From Trachythela sp. YZ-2020 (taxonomy: Eukaryota > Cnidaria > Anthozoa > Malacalcyonacea > Clavulariidae), in NCBI GenBank assembly GCA_016169945.1, contig JADLSH010000044.1, positions 62,001-126,000 on the forward strand: a stretch of 64,000 nt of DNA, read 5' to 3'. The position numbers and the translations under genes were made by a program. The stretch's first letter is position 1; each line of letters starts with the position of its first letter. Of the stretch, positions 1 to 9,980 are shown piece after piece. The notes below the pieces were generated by a model that was not told the origin of the DNA, did not search any database, and saw only the letters and a list, made by a program, of their open reading frames with translations.

Positions 1-31
1 AATAATTTACTTATCGATCTACGGTGCAGAG
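1..31 (+). pseudogene. Gypsy-like integrase, piece left of the Copia insertion
   Basis: These 31 bases continue, in the same reading frame, the Gypsy-type integrase sequence that resumes at 4821 after the Copia element. The last five bases (CAGAG, 27-31) are the target-site duplication of that insertion. The piece is too short to identify alone; the call rests on the in-frame join and the duplication. Confidence 0.6.
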
Positions 32-204
32 TGTTGGATTCATCTTCTCTTGACGTCTGATTGGGATGATTTATTATACAAGACATTAACTACGAGCAGC
101 TTTTCTCTTTAACACAACGTACAAGCACATGGAGATAAAACCTTCCCATCATGCTATAGTTACAGAGTATGATAATTATGACGTAATGAGAACATCGTTC
201 AACA
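32..204 (-). repeat. Copia 3' LTR
   Basis: A 173-bp LTR, TGTTGGATTC to TTCAACA on the plus strand. It matches the LTR at 4638-4820 nearly throughout, except for a missing run of about 10 bases near 95-100 and a few substitutions. Short LTRs of this size are usual for Copia. Confidence 0.95.
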
Positions 205-216
205 CCCCCAATTTTT
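205..216 (-). other. Copia polypurine tract
   Basis: On the minus strand this reads AAAAATTGGGGG and abuts the 3' LTR directly. This is the expected position and composition of the plus-strand primer for reverse transcription. Confidence 0.8.
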
Positions 217-298
217 CTCATGAACTAAAACTAATAACATTGTTTACTTTTAACATCAAGTAATTTCAACTAGTGTCAATAACGAACTATATAGATTT

Positions 299-1249
299 TT
301 AACTTCCAAAAAGGAATCTCTTGAACTTTGCTATTTTAACCTTTGTAGCTGGTTTGGTAAAAATATCAGCTGCCATATCTTCAGTAGGACAATATACAAT
401 ATCTATTTTACCATTTGCTAATACATCGCGTATGAAATGATGTTTGACATCAATATGCTTAGATCTCTGCCTGTTTACAGGGTTCTTACTTAGGGCTATA
501 GCCCCTTGGTTATCTTCGTATAGCTTTGTGCATTTATAAGATTTTTCATCCATACCATTTAGTAACTGAGTTAGATACAAGCTCTCCTGAGTTGTGGTTG
601 CTAAACCAACATACTCGGCTTCACATGTAGATAGAGCGACAGTAGGTTGCTTCCTTGATTTCCAAGATATAAGAGGGCCTTCTTCACATAAACTAAAACA
701 GTACCCTGTGGTGCTGCGCCTATCTTCTATTGAAGATGCCCAATCGGAATCACTATGAGGAACCAGGTTCAACTCGTTTTTACACTCCTTATAACATAAT
801 TCATAATCTGCAGTGCCTTTTAGATATCTTAAAACATGCTTGGCAGCTACCATGTCTTCCATTTTTGGATTGGACAATTTTTGTGATAATTTACTGACAA
901 TCCAACTAATATCCGGTCTGGTGCAGGTCATGGCATAAATCAAACTTCCTACGATCTCACGATACATTTTGTTGTCAACTGGTTCATTGCTGTTACACTC
1001 TAGATTTTGCTCGCAGGGGGTTGTCCTAGGCTTACAGTTGTCCATCCCAAATCGTTCAAGCATTTTAATTATGCATCTCCTTTGACTCATCTTAATCAAC
1101 CCATCCGTTTGCTTGAAATCAATGCCTACGAAGTATGAAACTTTACCTAGATCCTTCATTTTAAATTTGAGATTCATGTTTTTCTTGAATTCACACAATA
1201 AATCCATATTGCTTGCGGCTATGATTAAGTCTTCTACCCAAATAATCAC
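299..1249 (-). pseudogene. Copia polyprotein: RT C-terminal half and RNase H
   Basis: 316 codons continuing the Copia polyprotein after frame breaks at roughly 1303 and 1390. It starts within the reverse-transcriptase palm. The catalytic box, normally Y-V-D-D in Copia elements, reads W-V-E-D here, so the first catalytic aspartate has become glutamate. The RNase H domain follows, with D (DSDWA), E (CEAEYVGL) and D (YEDNQGA) all present and the KHIDVKHH segment conserved in Copia. The stop lies about 95 bases before the 3' LTR. The frame is open but would not give a functional polymerase because of the D-to-E change and the upstream breaks. Confidence 0.93.
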
Positions 1250-1392
1250 AATGATTATATCCTCACCGATTTGTTTCCTGTAAACGCAATGGTCTACTGG
1301 GTTTCTAACAAAACACTAGCTTCCAAGTGCTCATGCAAAACTTTATTCCAATTTCTGCCTAACTGTTTTAAGCCATAGAGAGATTTATTTAG

Positions 1393-3384
1393 CTAATAGA
1401 CTAATTTATCACCATTTTCTGACACTTCTTCAAAACCATCTGGCTGATCCATATATATTTCATAGTCTATTGGGGCGTGTAAATATGCGGTCTTCACATC
1501 CATTTGGTGGACAATGAGGTTGTTTTGTGCTGCTAGTTGCATAAGTGCTCTAATTGAGGTAATGTTAGCTGTGGGGGGCAAATGTTTAAATGTTTCATGA
1601 CCCTCTGCACTCTGTTTTATTGTATATACCCACTTCCCTCCTACTGAATTTGTACCAGGTAAAATACTTAATTCGTATGTGTCATTTTCCTTAAGTGCAT
1701 CAATTTCCTCTCTCATGGCCTGTTCCCACCCTGCAGCTTCAGAAGAGTTTGTGGCTTCTACATATGTTTGTGGCATTCCACATGTTTTGAAACAATAATC
1801 AGTGTTTGTATAAGTTGAATGTTCAGTATTTAAGTACTGTGGGGGTTTCCTCTCCCTTTGGGGGTACCTTTTTGTCTGATCTTGGCTTTCCTCAGAATGT
1901 GCATTGTTTCCATCAGTTTGGCCATTTGTACCCTGCTCATCACTTTCAGTATCTGTGATTGGTTGTTCACATTTTGGCAAGATTGGATCACTATGGGTTT
2001 CATTGAAACTACTAGACTGAGTTTCATTTGGTTTTCTACCTAAGTCCTGATCGTCACAGTTTGAAGTATCAGTCTGTGTGCATTGTTCTACATGTTTGGT
2101 TTTAATGAATTTTGCAAGGCGATATTTCATGACTTTACCACTATCTGGATGGTAAATCAGATAGGCGGGGCTACTCTTGTCATGGCCCACAAATACTCCC
2201 TTTAAGCATCTTGGGTCCAATTTCTTTTGGTTGTGTTTGTATGCATAACATTCTGATCCAAACACCCACATTTTGGAGATGTCAGGTTTTCGTCCTGTTA
2301 ATGCGAAATATGGTGTACCCTTTAATCTATTACTATAACACCTATTCCTAATGTGGGCTGCACTTTGGACCGTATATGGCCACATAGCTTTGGGCAACCC
2401 CTTTTGGAGTAGTAAGCACCTTTCCATCTCAAACAGGGTTTTCCAGTACCTTTCAGCGGTACCGTTTTGATGGGGAGAGTTAGGGGCGGATGTCTCGTGT
2501 TTTATGCCTCTCTCTCTTAGAAGTGCTTGAAAATCGTTATTCATGAATTCTGACCCATTGTCAGATCTTAAACACCTTACGTGGCCGTAGGGAGAACAGT
2601 CAGCCAGAAATCTCTCTGTTGCTATGATAGAGTCACTCTTTTTCTTAAGAAAGTATACAAATACTGATCCGGAAAAATCATCAGTAAAAGAGATACAATA
2701 TTTAAAACCCTCCCTCGATTCTGGGGTGACAGGACCGGCTAAATCTGTATGCACCATTTCTAAAGGCTTGGTAGCTCTAGCATCTGGCCTCCTACTCCTA
2801 CTATTTACATACTTTCCTTCAGTGCATGTATTGCACTCTAACTTGGATTTATCAACTTTGCCTGATATTGTCATGCCCTCAAATACATTCTCTAACTTTA
2901 CAATATCTTCGAAATTACAATGGCCTAATATTTCATGCCATGTGTTGATATCATAAGCGACGCTTACCTTATCGTTATTTTTATCACTAATATGATTACT
3001 GTCATTCTCGCAATGCTCAAGAGTGTGCAAATAATACAACCGTCCATGATGTTCGATGGCAAAAGTGGTGCCATCTTTATGTATAAGTTCACTTTGGTCT
3101 TGATGGAATTTCAACTCGGCTCCATGTGATGTGGCAGCTTTCACAGAGAATATGTCCTGAGGGAATGATGGTATGAATAATGCATCTTTCAGTACGGTAT
3201 TTACATATCTCCCATTCACATCTTTTAGTACAACCTCGGCATCACCACGCTTGACTGCAATGTTGTTTGTCCGCGTACCATCTGCCAATTCCATATAATG
3301 TTTCTCCGGTTTAAAAGCTTTGACGACTCTCACTAAAATGTCGGTTGTAACGATGTGGGTTGTAGCTCCGGTGTCCACTAACAT
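1393..3384 (-). pseudogene. Copia polyprotein: protease, integrase and RT N-terminal part
   Basis: 663 codons. The aspartic protease begins at once with DTGATTH (residues 4-10). The integrase has an HHCC zinc region (GHC near residue 155, CNTC near 184) and a DDE core: D in HTDLAG, D in RSDNGSEF, E in NGTAERYWKT. The GKxP-like region and a basic, acidic linker follow, then RT from WVYTIKQ (about residue 555) to the first catalytic aspartate in MDVKTAYLH. The frame stops at 1393, where an indel shifts RT into another frame; RT then continues through 1250-1390 before meeting further breaks. Protease sits at the start of this frame because gag-protease continuity upstream (3385-3599) is also broken by frameshifts. 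Confidence 0.93.
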
Positions 3385-3599
3385 TCCTTTAGATTTGATA
3401 CGTTTGGTTGTATGCTCGTTAACTTGGAAAATGAAGGAATGTTCATCGTTGGTTGTTTCTGGTGGCTCATCACAAGCGGCTTGCTTTGCTTTGTCTTTAC
3501 GTTGTTACTGTCTCCTGCAGGTGCTGTCGTTGTGTGCTCTTGTGATCGTTGCACCATCTATTTCATGCTTCAGATTTGTCGGGGCAATCTTTGACAATA

Positions 3600-3985
3600 G
3601 GGAGTTTACGATCTACGACGCGTTGACCTCGACGACGCCACATCAATTTATGCTTGACATAAGCCACAGGAATTAACTATACTGCTTTCATTGTCTAAAG
3701 CATGTTTTAACAACCTTACAAACGTTTAAATTAGGCTAAAAAACTCCGATGTTTAGCTGATATTAGTCGTTCGGTCAACGTTATAAAACAGCTCTCGCGA
3801 CACAACCAGCTTTCACATTACTCAGAAGACGTGAAAATTCCTCATTTGACGATGTCATAAGAATGGCAACGCTGCTGAGAAACCCCTGGGACCACAAATT
3901 ATTCATCCTTTTTGTCTTGCATGACGTATATCTTTGTTTTGCAGGCGCGTCGTCGAGCTAGTCGCGTCGTAGATCGTAAACTCCC
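3600..3985. mobile_element. 386-bp MITE with TA target duplication, inside Copia gag
   Basis: Inverted ends GGGAGTTTACGATCTACG (3600-3617) and its complement ending at 3985 match perfectly for 23 bp, then extend with mismatches to about 39 bp. Both flanks are TA (3598-3599 and 3986-3987), the duplication used by Tc1/mariner elements. There is no coding capacity. Removing it would restore gag continuity, because the zinc knuckle of gag is split exactly here. The internal sequence (3640-3945) has no recognised similarity in the window. Confidence 0.88.
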
Positions 3986-4649
3986 TAATGTGTCCTTTAC
4001 GCCCGCAACCGTAGCACGTAGGAGATGTAAATGATTCAAATTTCATCACCTGATCTTCTTTTGGTTTTGCATTGAATTTTTCTGTCTCTTCGAAACTTCT
4101 CAATTGGGATTTAAACTCGGCGAAGGTTAGTTCACTTGAACTTTGAGTAACATGGATGGTGAATGGTTTATACGACTCCGGGAGTCCTTTCAAGGTCATT
4201 GCGATAACGAGTCCGTCGCTGAGTGTTTCTTTGGCGTTTCTGAGAGCTGTGATAACCTTTTCAGCCCTTGTCAAGTAATCTGTAGCTGTCTCATTAGCTT
4301 CCTTTACAAGTGATGTTAACTTGGTGTACAGTGTTATGATTCTTGGCTTCCCCTCACTTGCGTAATGTTCACGTAGCATTTTCAAAGCCTTTCTGCCATC
4401 ATCGGCGGCGTCTCTCATCACCAGTGAAAGACTTTTGTCGTCCAAGAATTGTATTAGTTCTGCATAGCATTCTTCATTTTTCGCTGCGTTTGGTTCGGTC
4501 TCGGATGGTAGGATTGTGTCTTTCAATTTTAGTATTCTCAAGTGACCGAGGAATTTTGCTTCCCATAGTTCGTAATTGTTTTCATTTCCGTCAAACGTTA
4601 ACCTACCCCATCTCGTGTCGGTCCTGGGCCCATAACCTGTTGGATTCAT
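3903..4649 (-). pseudogene. Copia gag, cut by a MITE
   Basis: Gag precursor of the Copia element, which would form the particle and bind RNA. The ATG at 4647-4649 lies inside the 5' LTR, so the coding region runs through the LTR end and the primer-binding site. The central region (DKSLSLVMRDAADDGRKALK, YTKLTSLVKEANETATDYL) is typical UBN2/Copia gag. Near the end a zinc knuckle CxxC-GRKG-H begins, but the last cysteine lies on the other side of the MITE at 3600-3985. The residues after the histidine are encoded by the MITE. An earlier in-frame methionine at 4688 lies in the LTR, upstream of the usual gag start position, so I prefer 4649. Confidence 0.88.
4624..4637 (-). other. Copia primer-binding site, initiator-Met tRNA half
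   Basis: Directly next to the 5' LTR, the plus strand reads CTGGGCCCATAACC. This equals the anticodon-arm segment of animal initiator methionine tRNA, not its CCA end. Drosophila copia is known to prime from an internally cleaved half of initiator tRNA, and the match here implies the same half-tRNA priming. In this element the site is also translated as part of gag. Confidence 0.85.
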
Positions 4650-4820
4650 TTTCTCTTGACGTCTGATTGGGATAGATTTATTATACAAGACATTAACTAC
4701 GAGCAGACGTTTTTTATTTTCTCTTTAACACAACGTACAAGCACATGGAGATAAAACCTTCCCATCATGCTATAGTTACAGAGTATGATAATTATGACGT
4801 AATGAGAACATCGTTCAACA
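4638..4820 (-). repeat. Copia 5' LTR
   Basis: A 183-bp LTR with TG...CA ends. It matches 32-204 with about 10 extra bases near 4706-4715. It contains the gag start codon near its downstream edge. Confidence 0.95.
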
Positions 4821-5355
4821 CAGAGTACAACAGGATTTTCTCCACATGTTTTAATGTTTGGAAGAGAAGCACGTATCCCAATTGATTTGATGGTGCCAAA
4901 TCCTCCAGATGAACAACCTTCATCAACATCAGAATACATCGGCAACATGAAGCAGCGCTTCCAAGAAACGTACGAGATTACGCGTAGAAACACAAGGAAA
5001 GCAGGTCAACGCTAAAAAGACTACTACGACGCGAGATCAAGTAATGCAACGTACGAGGTCGGAGATAAGGTGTGGCTTTATGTGCCCAACGTCAAGAGAG
5101 GTAACAATTTCAAGTTATCTCGTCCATGGCAAGGGCCATATCTCATCGTCAAGAAGCTTTCGGAGGTGGTCTACCGCATCGAACTGGAGGACAACAAAAG
5201 AAAGAGACTTGTGGTCCATATTAACCGATTAAAAATATGTTCCATATCACCCGCGGCACGACAACCTAGCTCGACAACACAATTGACCAACTACAGGGAA
5301 GAACCCAAGAATCAAATAGAAAATATCGGCAACACTGAAGTTCCTGATGAACTCC

Positions 5356-5387
<32 letters not shown>

Positions 5388-5654
5388 GGATGGACGGTGG
5401 TGACCTACCACAGACGGAATGCGAAAAACGCCAATCAGTCAGCCACAACAGGTGAATTAGATGTTCAACAAGCGGAGACAACGGTGGGGACTACCGAAGC
5501 CCCCATTTTACTAGAAGATTTATCATGTACAAATAATGAAGCTGGTCAAATTACAGTTGAATCAACCCATCTGGAGAATGATGATCAACAACCAAGAAAC
5601 GAAAGACCAAGGCGTATACGAAGGACACCAGCTTGGCTGGAGAACTATCAATGA
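4821..5654 (+). pseudogene. Gypsy-like integrase C-terminal region
   Basis: The 3' end of a Gypsy/Metaviridae pol frame. From 4821 it reads the usual Gypsy integrase tail (TTGFSPHVLMFGREARIP), then, after an in-frame TAA at 5013-5015, the C-terminal GPY/F-type domain with SRPWQGPYLIVKKL (about 5127-5170) and VVHINRLK (about 5211-5234). A low-complexity tail follows, with an aspartate run from a GAC repeat (about 5357-5388) and a final basic patch RPRRIRRTPAWL that looks like a targeting tail. The frame from 5070 to the TGA at 5652-5654 is open. The Copia element lies immediately upstream, and the integrase frame continues across it into bases 1-31. Confidence 0.88.
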
Positions 5655-5744
5655 CAATGACAGGATTTAATTATGTTAACTTAAGAGATTATACCACAGC
5701 ATTTTTGCTGTTTATACAACGGGAGTTTTTTAGGGAGGGAATAG

Positions 5745-5945
5745 TGTTATGAATTGACTTTAGTCTAGAAGTTTGAAATGACTGTTGCTACGCTCTGGCG
5801 TACCTAATGGCGTAGTTGTTGATGGCGTAGTTGAACCGTTTTAGTTTTTGAGCGGGGAGTTAAGTTACACAACTTTTATTGTTTATATCTAACCTAATTC
5901 ATTGTTAATAAAGTTATTTTTTATTACAACTGAGTATATTCAACA
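5745..5945 (+). repeat. Gypsy-like 3' LTR with polyadenylation signal
   Basis: A polypurine tract AGGGAGGGAATAG (5732-5744) is followed by TGTTATGAATT, and the segment ends TTCAACA near 5945, as LTRs do. AATAAA at 5908-5913 is a plausible polyadenylation signal. The matching 5' LTR lies outside the window, so the end position and any target duplication cannot be confirmed. Confidence 0.65.
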
Positions 5946-6015
5946 ATTCAAACAAATTTTTGTAAATATTGTAATAATTTAAATTGTTTATGTTATTCAA
6001 TATTTATATAAATAA

Positions 6016-7570
6016 TTAATACAAATGCATATATAAATAATGTTTAATACATAACAAAGGGTTGTTTCTTGCCGTCAGCTCAGCAACTTCAAGCTGCAAT
6101 TTCTGCTTGGCCAATAGCAAATTCTCCACTTCCAATTCAATCTTCTGCTTCTCCACACATAGAACATCCAGCTGCATTCTTTGGATGTCCTTGTGGGTCA
6201 CTTTTAATTCCCCTCTTATGGCACTGACTCGTCGTAGCTATAGGGGTTGCAGGGATTGGGGTTTTGGGGACTTCATCATTTTCATCATCATCTTCAACTG
6301 GCATCAGATGATCATCTGGAGACTCAATAGGATCAGCTGTGCTCTGCACCGTGACTCAGTTGCAGGACTAGTTCCTACAATATACAGAATACACAACTGT
6401 CAAACACAATTCCTTGAAATAAATAAGAAATACACATGTGGCTGTGTCATTTTGGTGTTATATAATATATACATATATATATATATAATGGACTTTGTAT
6501 AAGTTCAACATTGCATGAACAGAACAGACAAAATACTCTGTATCTAAACTACAATAGTATGTTTATAGTGTGCTGTTAATAGTGCAAACGTTTAATATTT
6601 TTAGAATTATACAGTAGATAATTCCTTTAATTTAAATGCACCAGAATCACCACATAACGACAGAATCATGTTAATAATGTTCATATTATTTAATAGTGTT
6701 ACAGACTTACAGTAATATAATATACGAATAAAGCCCGTACAAACGAACAAGTTTTTCCTTGACAGGGGGCCTTGTTTTTAGCTGGACATGCCAGCTTTTG
6801 AACATTGAGGGAAACTTGCCCAAGGCCGTCAAGGAAAACTTGACTATAAGAATAATTGTTAAAAACATTGTTCGAATCGTCGTACAGACGACTGCGATAA
6901 GAAAGGAAGCTTGTCAAATGTCAAGGAAAGTAGGAAACTTGCTCGTCTGTTCGGGGCTTATTAAAGAGTTAAGACTGTGCTTATCTCAGCTGAAGTTATA
7001 TGAAGTGAGCTTAATAAGCCACATTGATAGTTTTCCCGTAAGTTCAACTATCACAACTTTTAAGGCTAGTTCTGTCCGTAGTATGCTCCGAAGAAACAAA
7101 TAGCAACAGTAGCCACAAATTTCAAAACGTTTGCCATCTTTAAACAAATATTTTCGTTGCGCATGAGCACTTTGACACTCACCTGACTCCATACCACCTT
7201 CAATCCCGGAAAATCCCGGTTCGTCTCCAAATAACTCTATTATCCTCTGCGAGGTCGCCGCGCGCGTGGGTGGCGGCGGTGGCTTTCCATCAACAGTCTT
7301 TCTCTGTGCCTTCTTTTCTCGGCCGATATCTTTCCGTGCCACCCCACACATTGCTCTCCATTTCTCCCGAATTTCGGTTGTGGTCCTTTTCGCGACCCCA
7401 AGCGCATTCACTCTGTCGCTAATATAGTGCCAAACCTTGTGCTTTTTTTTATTGGTTAAATTATTGGAGAATTTTTCTCTTATTATGTCGAGGTTTTCCT
7501 CGGCCAATTGTAATATCAAGCTGCATTCGGCAGCTGAAAAATTTGGCTTTCTTGTCCTTTTGCCGTCCAT
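6016..7570 (-). CDS. Myb/SANT-like DNA-binding protein (NAIF1-like), two exons
   Basis: Exon 1 (7570-7183) encodes a basic Myb/SANT-like domain, residues about 8-85, with the pattern FSAAECSLILQLAEEN, VWHYISDRVNALGV, TEIREKWRAM seen in NAIF1 and in Myb-type proteins of Harbinger transposons. Poly-proline and a short acidic region follow. Exon 1 ends CAG/GTGAGT, an ideal donor (GT at 7182-7181). Exon 2 has an acidic stretch (VEDDDENDEVPKTPIP, about 6300) and a C-terminal leucine-rich coiled coil (KQKIELEVENLLLAKQKLQL, about 6150-6090), as NAIF1 relatives do. The acceptor is uncertain; a site near 6354 keeps frame. The acidic part and the coiled coil are in different frames (shift near 6215-6230), so there is either a small third intron, an indel or decay. 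A MITE sits in the intron. It may be a host gene or the second gene of a lost Harbinger element. Confidence 0.6.
6732..6958. mobile_element. 227-bp MITE, Harbinger-like ends AGCCC
   Basis: Ends AGCCCGTACAAACGAACAAG and, inverted, AGCCCCGAACAGACGAGCAAG match over about 20 bp, with TTTCCTTGAC also shared further in. Flanks are TAA on the left and TAT on the right, close to the TWA duplication of PIF/Harbinger elements. It is non-coding and lies in the intron of the Myb/SANT gene. Confidence 0.65.
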
Positions 7571-8075
7571 TTTTATATGTATATATAGTCTATCTACGGA
7601 GTACGACTGGTAAAAACCGGTTTTGTCCGGCTGAGATTAGTTTATCCGACGGATAGTTAAACGCGACGCTAAACGGGCTTTGTGCAACACAATTTTATCC
7701 ATCGTTTAACTATACGCTGGTTAAGAAATTTATACGTCGGATAGCGGCTAAACGCCGTTTAAGCTAAACGGCGTACGAACAACCGGCCCCTGTATATCTA
7801 ACAAGCGTTTACAAAATACATTTCGTATTTTGCAAAGCATTTTGTATTAATGATGAGATTCCGTGTTTACATACAATTATGTTGGAGAAAACAGCCGATA
7901 TTGGTATTTAATTTGCACATTTATACAAAAATACACTCCCCCCCGGGAAAGAACGAGGACTAGAAATTCGCGGAAATTAGATCCGCGAAAAATACCCGCG
8001 ACCCGCGAAAAATACCCGCGACCCGCGACAATTAGATTATCTCGTCTTTGATCGGTTGGTCTTAATAGTTATTAA
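7571..8075. other. Intergenic, local palindromes and short tandem repeat
   Basis: No coding region is recognised. 7600-7790 is rich in inverted repeats around GTTTAGC/GCTAAAC and ends in CGTACGAACAACCGGCCCC, possibly one end of a decayed MITE. At 7981-8032 a roughly 20-bp unit (CGCGAAAAATACCCGCGACC) occurs twice in tandem with partial copies on either side. This stretch is upstream of the Myb/SANT gene and could hold its promoter; no clear core promoter element was found. Confidence 0.4.
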
Positions 8076-8400
8076 CCTGCACCGTAGCACGAGAACGAAC
8101 GAATATGCAGGTATGCAAATCTGATTGGCTTGCATACTTAAACGTGCACGTATACATTATAGACAAGAGTACAGTGTCATTTATCAACAAGGGCTAATTT
8201 GCATCATCAATACATTTTCAACAAATTATAAGGTCCAAAGGGAATAAAAATATTGATCGTGACTAAAACACCACACGAGTAACACGAGTGACATACGAGT
8301 GACATACGAGTTACATACGAGTACATACGAGTACATACGACTAACATACGAGTACATACGACTAACATACGAGTACATACGACTTACATACGGTAGTAAA

Positions 8401-9720
8401 CTCGTTTCAGTGTTTGTATATTGCATTATTGACAAAAAATATCGTATTCGATTCTTGGTCGACAAATTGATTGGTTGAAGCTAATTTTTACGTCTTTGCG
8501 AAAAATATTAATTTCTCTGCCCTCACTCCTACCGATTTTTTGCCATCGAATTTTACTCTCGACATACTACTTTGTATGAAAACGACGCAAAAATAACGCT
8601 TAAAATCAACGGTAATATATAAAAATATGAATGTCTTACATTACAAGAATTATTAAATACAGTAGAAACTCTCAGTCTATACCAAATAGTACTTGAATGT
8701 TTGGTCATTTTCATGCCAGGCAATGTTCGGCAGTCTCGTTAGCTATATGCCCACGTTCTTTTATTACAACAAGACGCTCTGTTGAGCGGTTGCTGGATCT
8801 TTTTAAATATAGTTCTGAGTAATTTACGTACTTGTTAGTTTAACTTAACTTATTCGTAGTCAAATTGCATCTAAATTCGACCATGTTGTGCAAAATGTTA
8901 CGCTCTTTGTAACGGTAGTACAGACCTAGAAAAGAACCATTGTGCATATTATATATTGTTAGACTAAGAATTACACCGCCGCTTTAATACACTGCCGCTT
9001 TTGTTAATTAGACTTTAGAGTTCTATATTCAGAAGCAATTTGCACAAATTGTGCGCATTTTCACACTCTTTTAGGTGTATAAAGCATTATAGTAGCACGA
9101 GCTTTGAAAAGCCGAAAATTAAAAGATATGAATTCTAAAATTACAGAAATTCGCACATTGTTTATCTTCATGCATGGTACATGGCGTGGTGAAGATATAT
9201 AGAGATAAACGTTTGGATATTTAAGACTAAAGTGGGACTAAAGTTTCAGAAAATTTGGGTTATTGATGGTAATTTTCATGACGTCAAAATATTGACGTAG
9301 GTGCATTTTGTGTCCAACGACGTAGAAGAAAAAATGCTTGCCGAATCCTATAGTTGCTGCTCTACCCCCAGCAACTAATGAGAGTTTGGAATAAACTGAC
9401 TTATATTGCGATACTTTTTAGATGCCATGATTTTGTACGATAGCTCAATTCTTTATCAACAGGTAAGAATTCAAATAGCACTAAATATTAAGGACATGCA
9501 CTGAATATTGGCGGGAAAATTCTCTGTTGAAAAAAATCGAAATGCTCAAAAAATGCTTAATTTATAGTTTTGAAAAGCGATTAATCGCTTGTATAAAAAA
9601 TTTTGGTCCATGCACTGAACCGAAGATAGGACTTCGGACAGTTTCTCGTGTCGGGCTTTTGATTGGCCTGTTGATAAGCAGTTTAAACTCAACTCATTTT
9701 TTAAAACGAGTTTATTACCC
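8401..9720. other. Core of the foldback-like element, no gene seen
   Basis: About 1.3 kb of AT-rich sequence between the minisatellite arms. Only short frames are present and none resembles a known family. I see no repeats shared with the rest of the window. Confidence 0.6.
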
Positions 9721-9980
9721 TTATGTAAGTATGTACTCGTATGTTAGTCGTATGTAGATAGATAGATAGATTATTTATACACCCTAATAACATCAACAAA
9801 AGCTGGTTTCCATGAAAGGCGTGTACATCAATAAAGAGAAGTATTAAATATAAACTAGTACAGGTAGAAATAATCGTTCAAGCCATCTAAAAAGTATAAA
9901 GTATCAACTAAGGTATTAATATACCAATAATCCAATAAGAATAAAGTTACGGTATTTTACAAATTATTTACAACTGGTTA

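Larger units (their letters stand above)
32..4820 (-). mobile_element. Ty1/Copia LTR retrotransposon, complete but inactivated
   Basis: A full-length Copia-superfamily element on the minus strand. Its boundaries are exact: LTRs at 32-204 and 4638-4820 begin TGTTG and end CAACA, and CAGAG occurs directly outside both ends (27-31 and 4821-4825) as a 5-bp target-site duplication. Inside, in the element's own direction, come a primer-binding site, gag with a zinc knuckle, protease, integrase, reverse transcriptase and RNase H, the Copia order with integrase before RT, then a polypurine tract next to the 3' LTR. It sits inside a Gypsy integrase. Inactivation is clear: a MITE in gag, frame breaks near 1303 and 1390, frame breaks between gag and protease, and an altered RT catalytic motif. 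The two LTRs differ by small indels and a few substitutions, so the insertion is not brand new. Confidence 0.95.

Noticed and set aside
1858..3129. Plus-strand frames over the Copia polyprotein
   Set aside because: All are antisense shadows of the minus-strand polyprotein and show no family similarity.
5356..5388. Arginine-rich frame on the minus strand at the GAC repeat
   Set aside because: It is the antisense of the aspartate run in the Gypsy integrase tail, a shadow frame.
8276..8400. CRISPR-like array of short repeats
   Set aside because: The units are contiguous tandem repeats without spacers, and they recur inverted in the other arm of a transposon in a eukaryotic genome.
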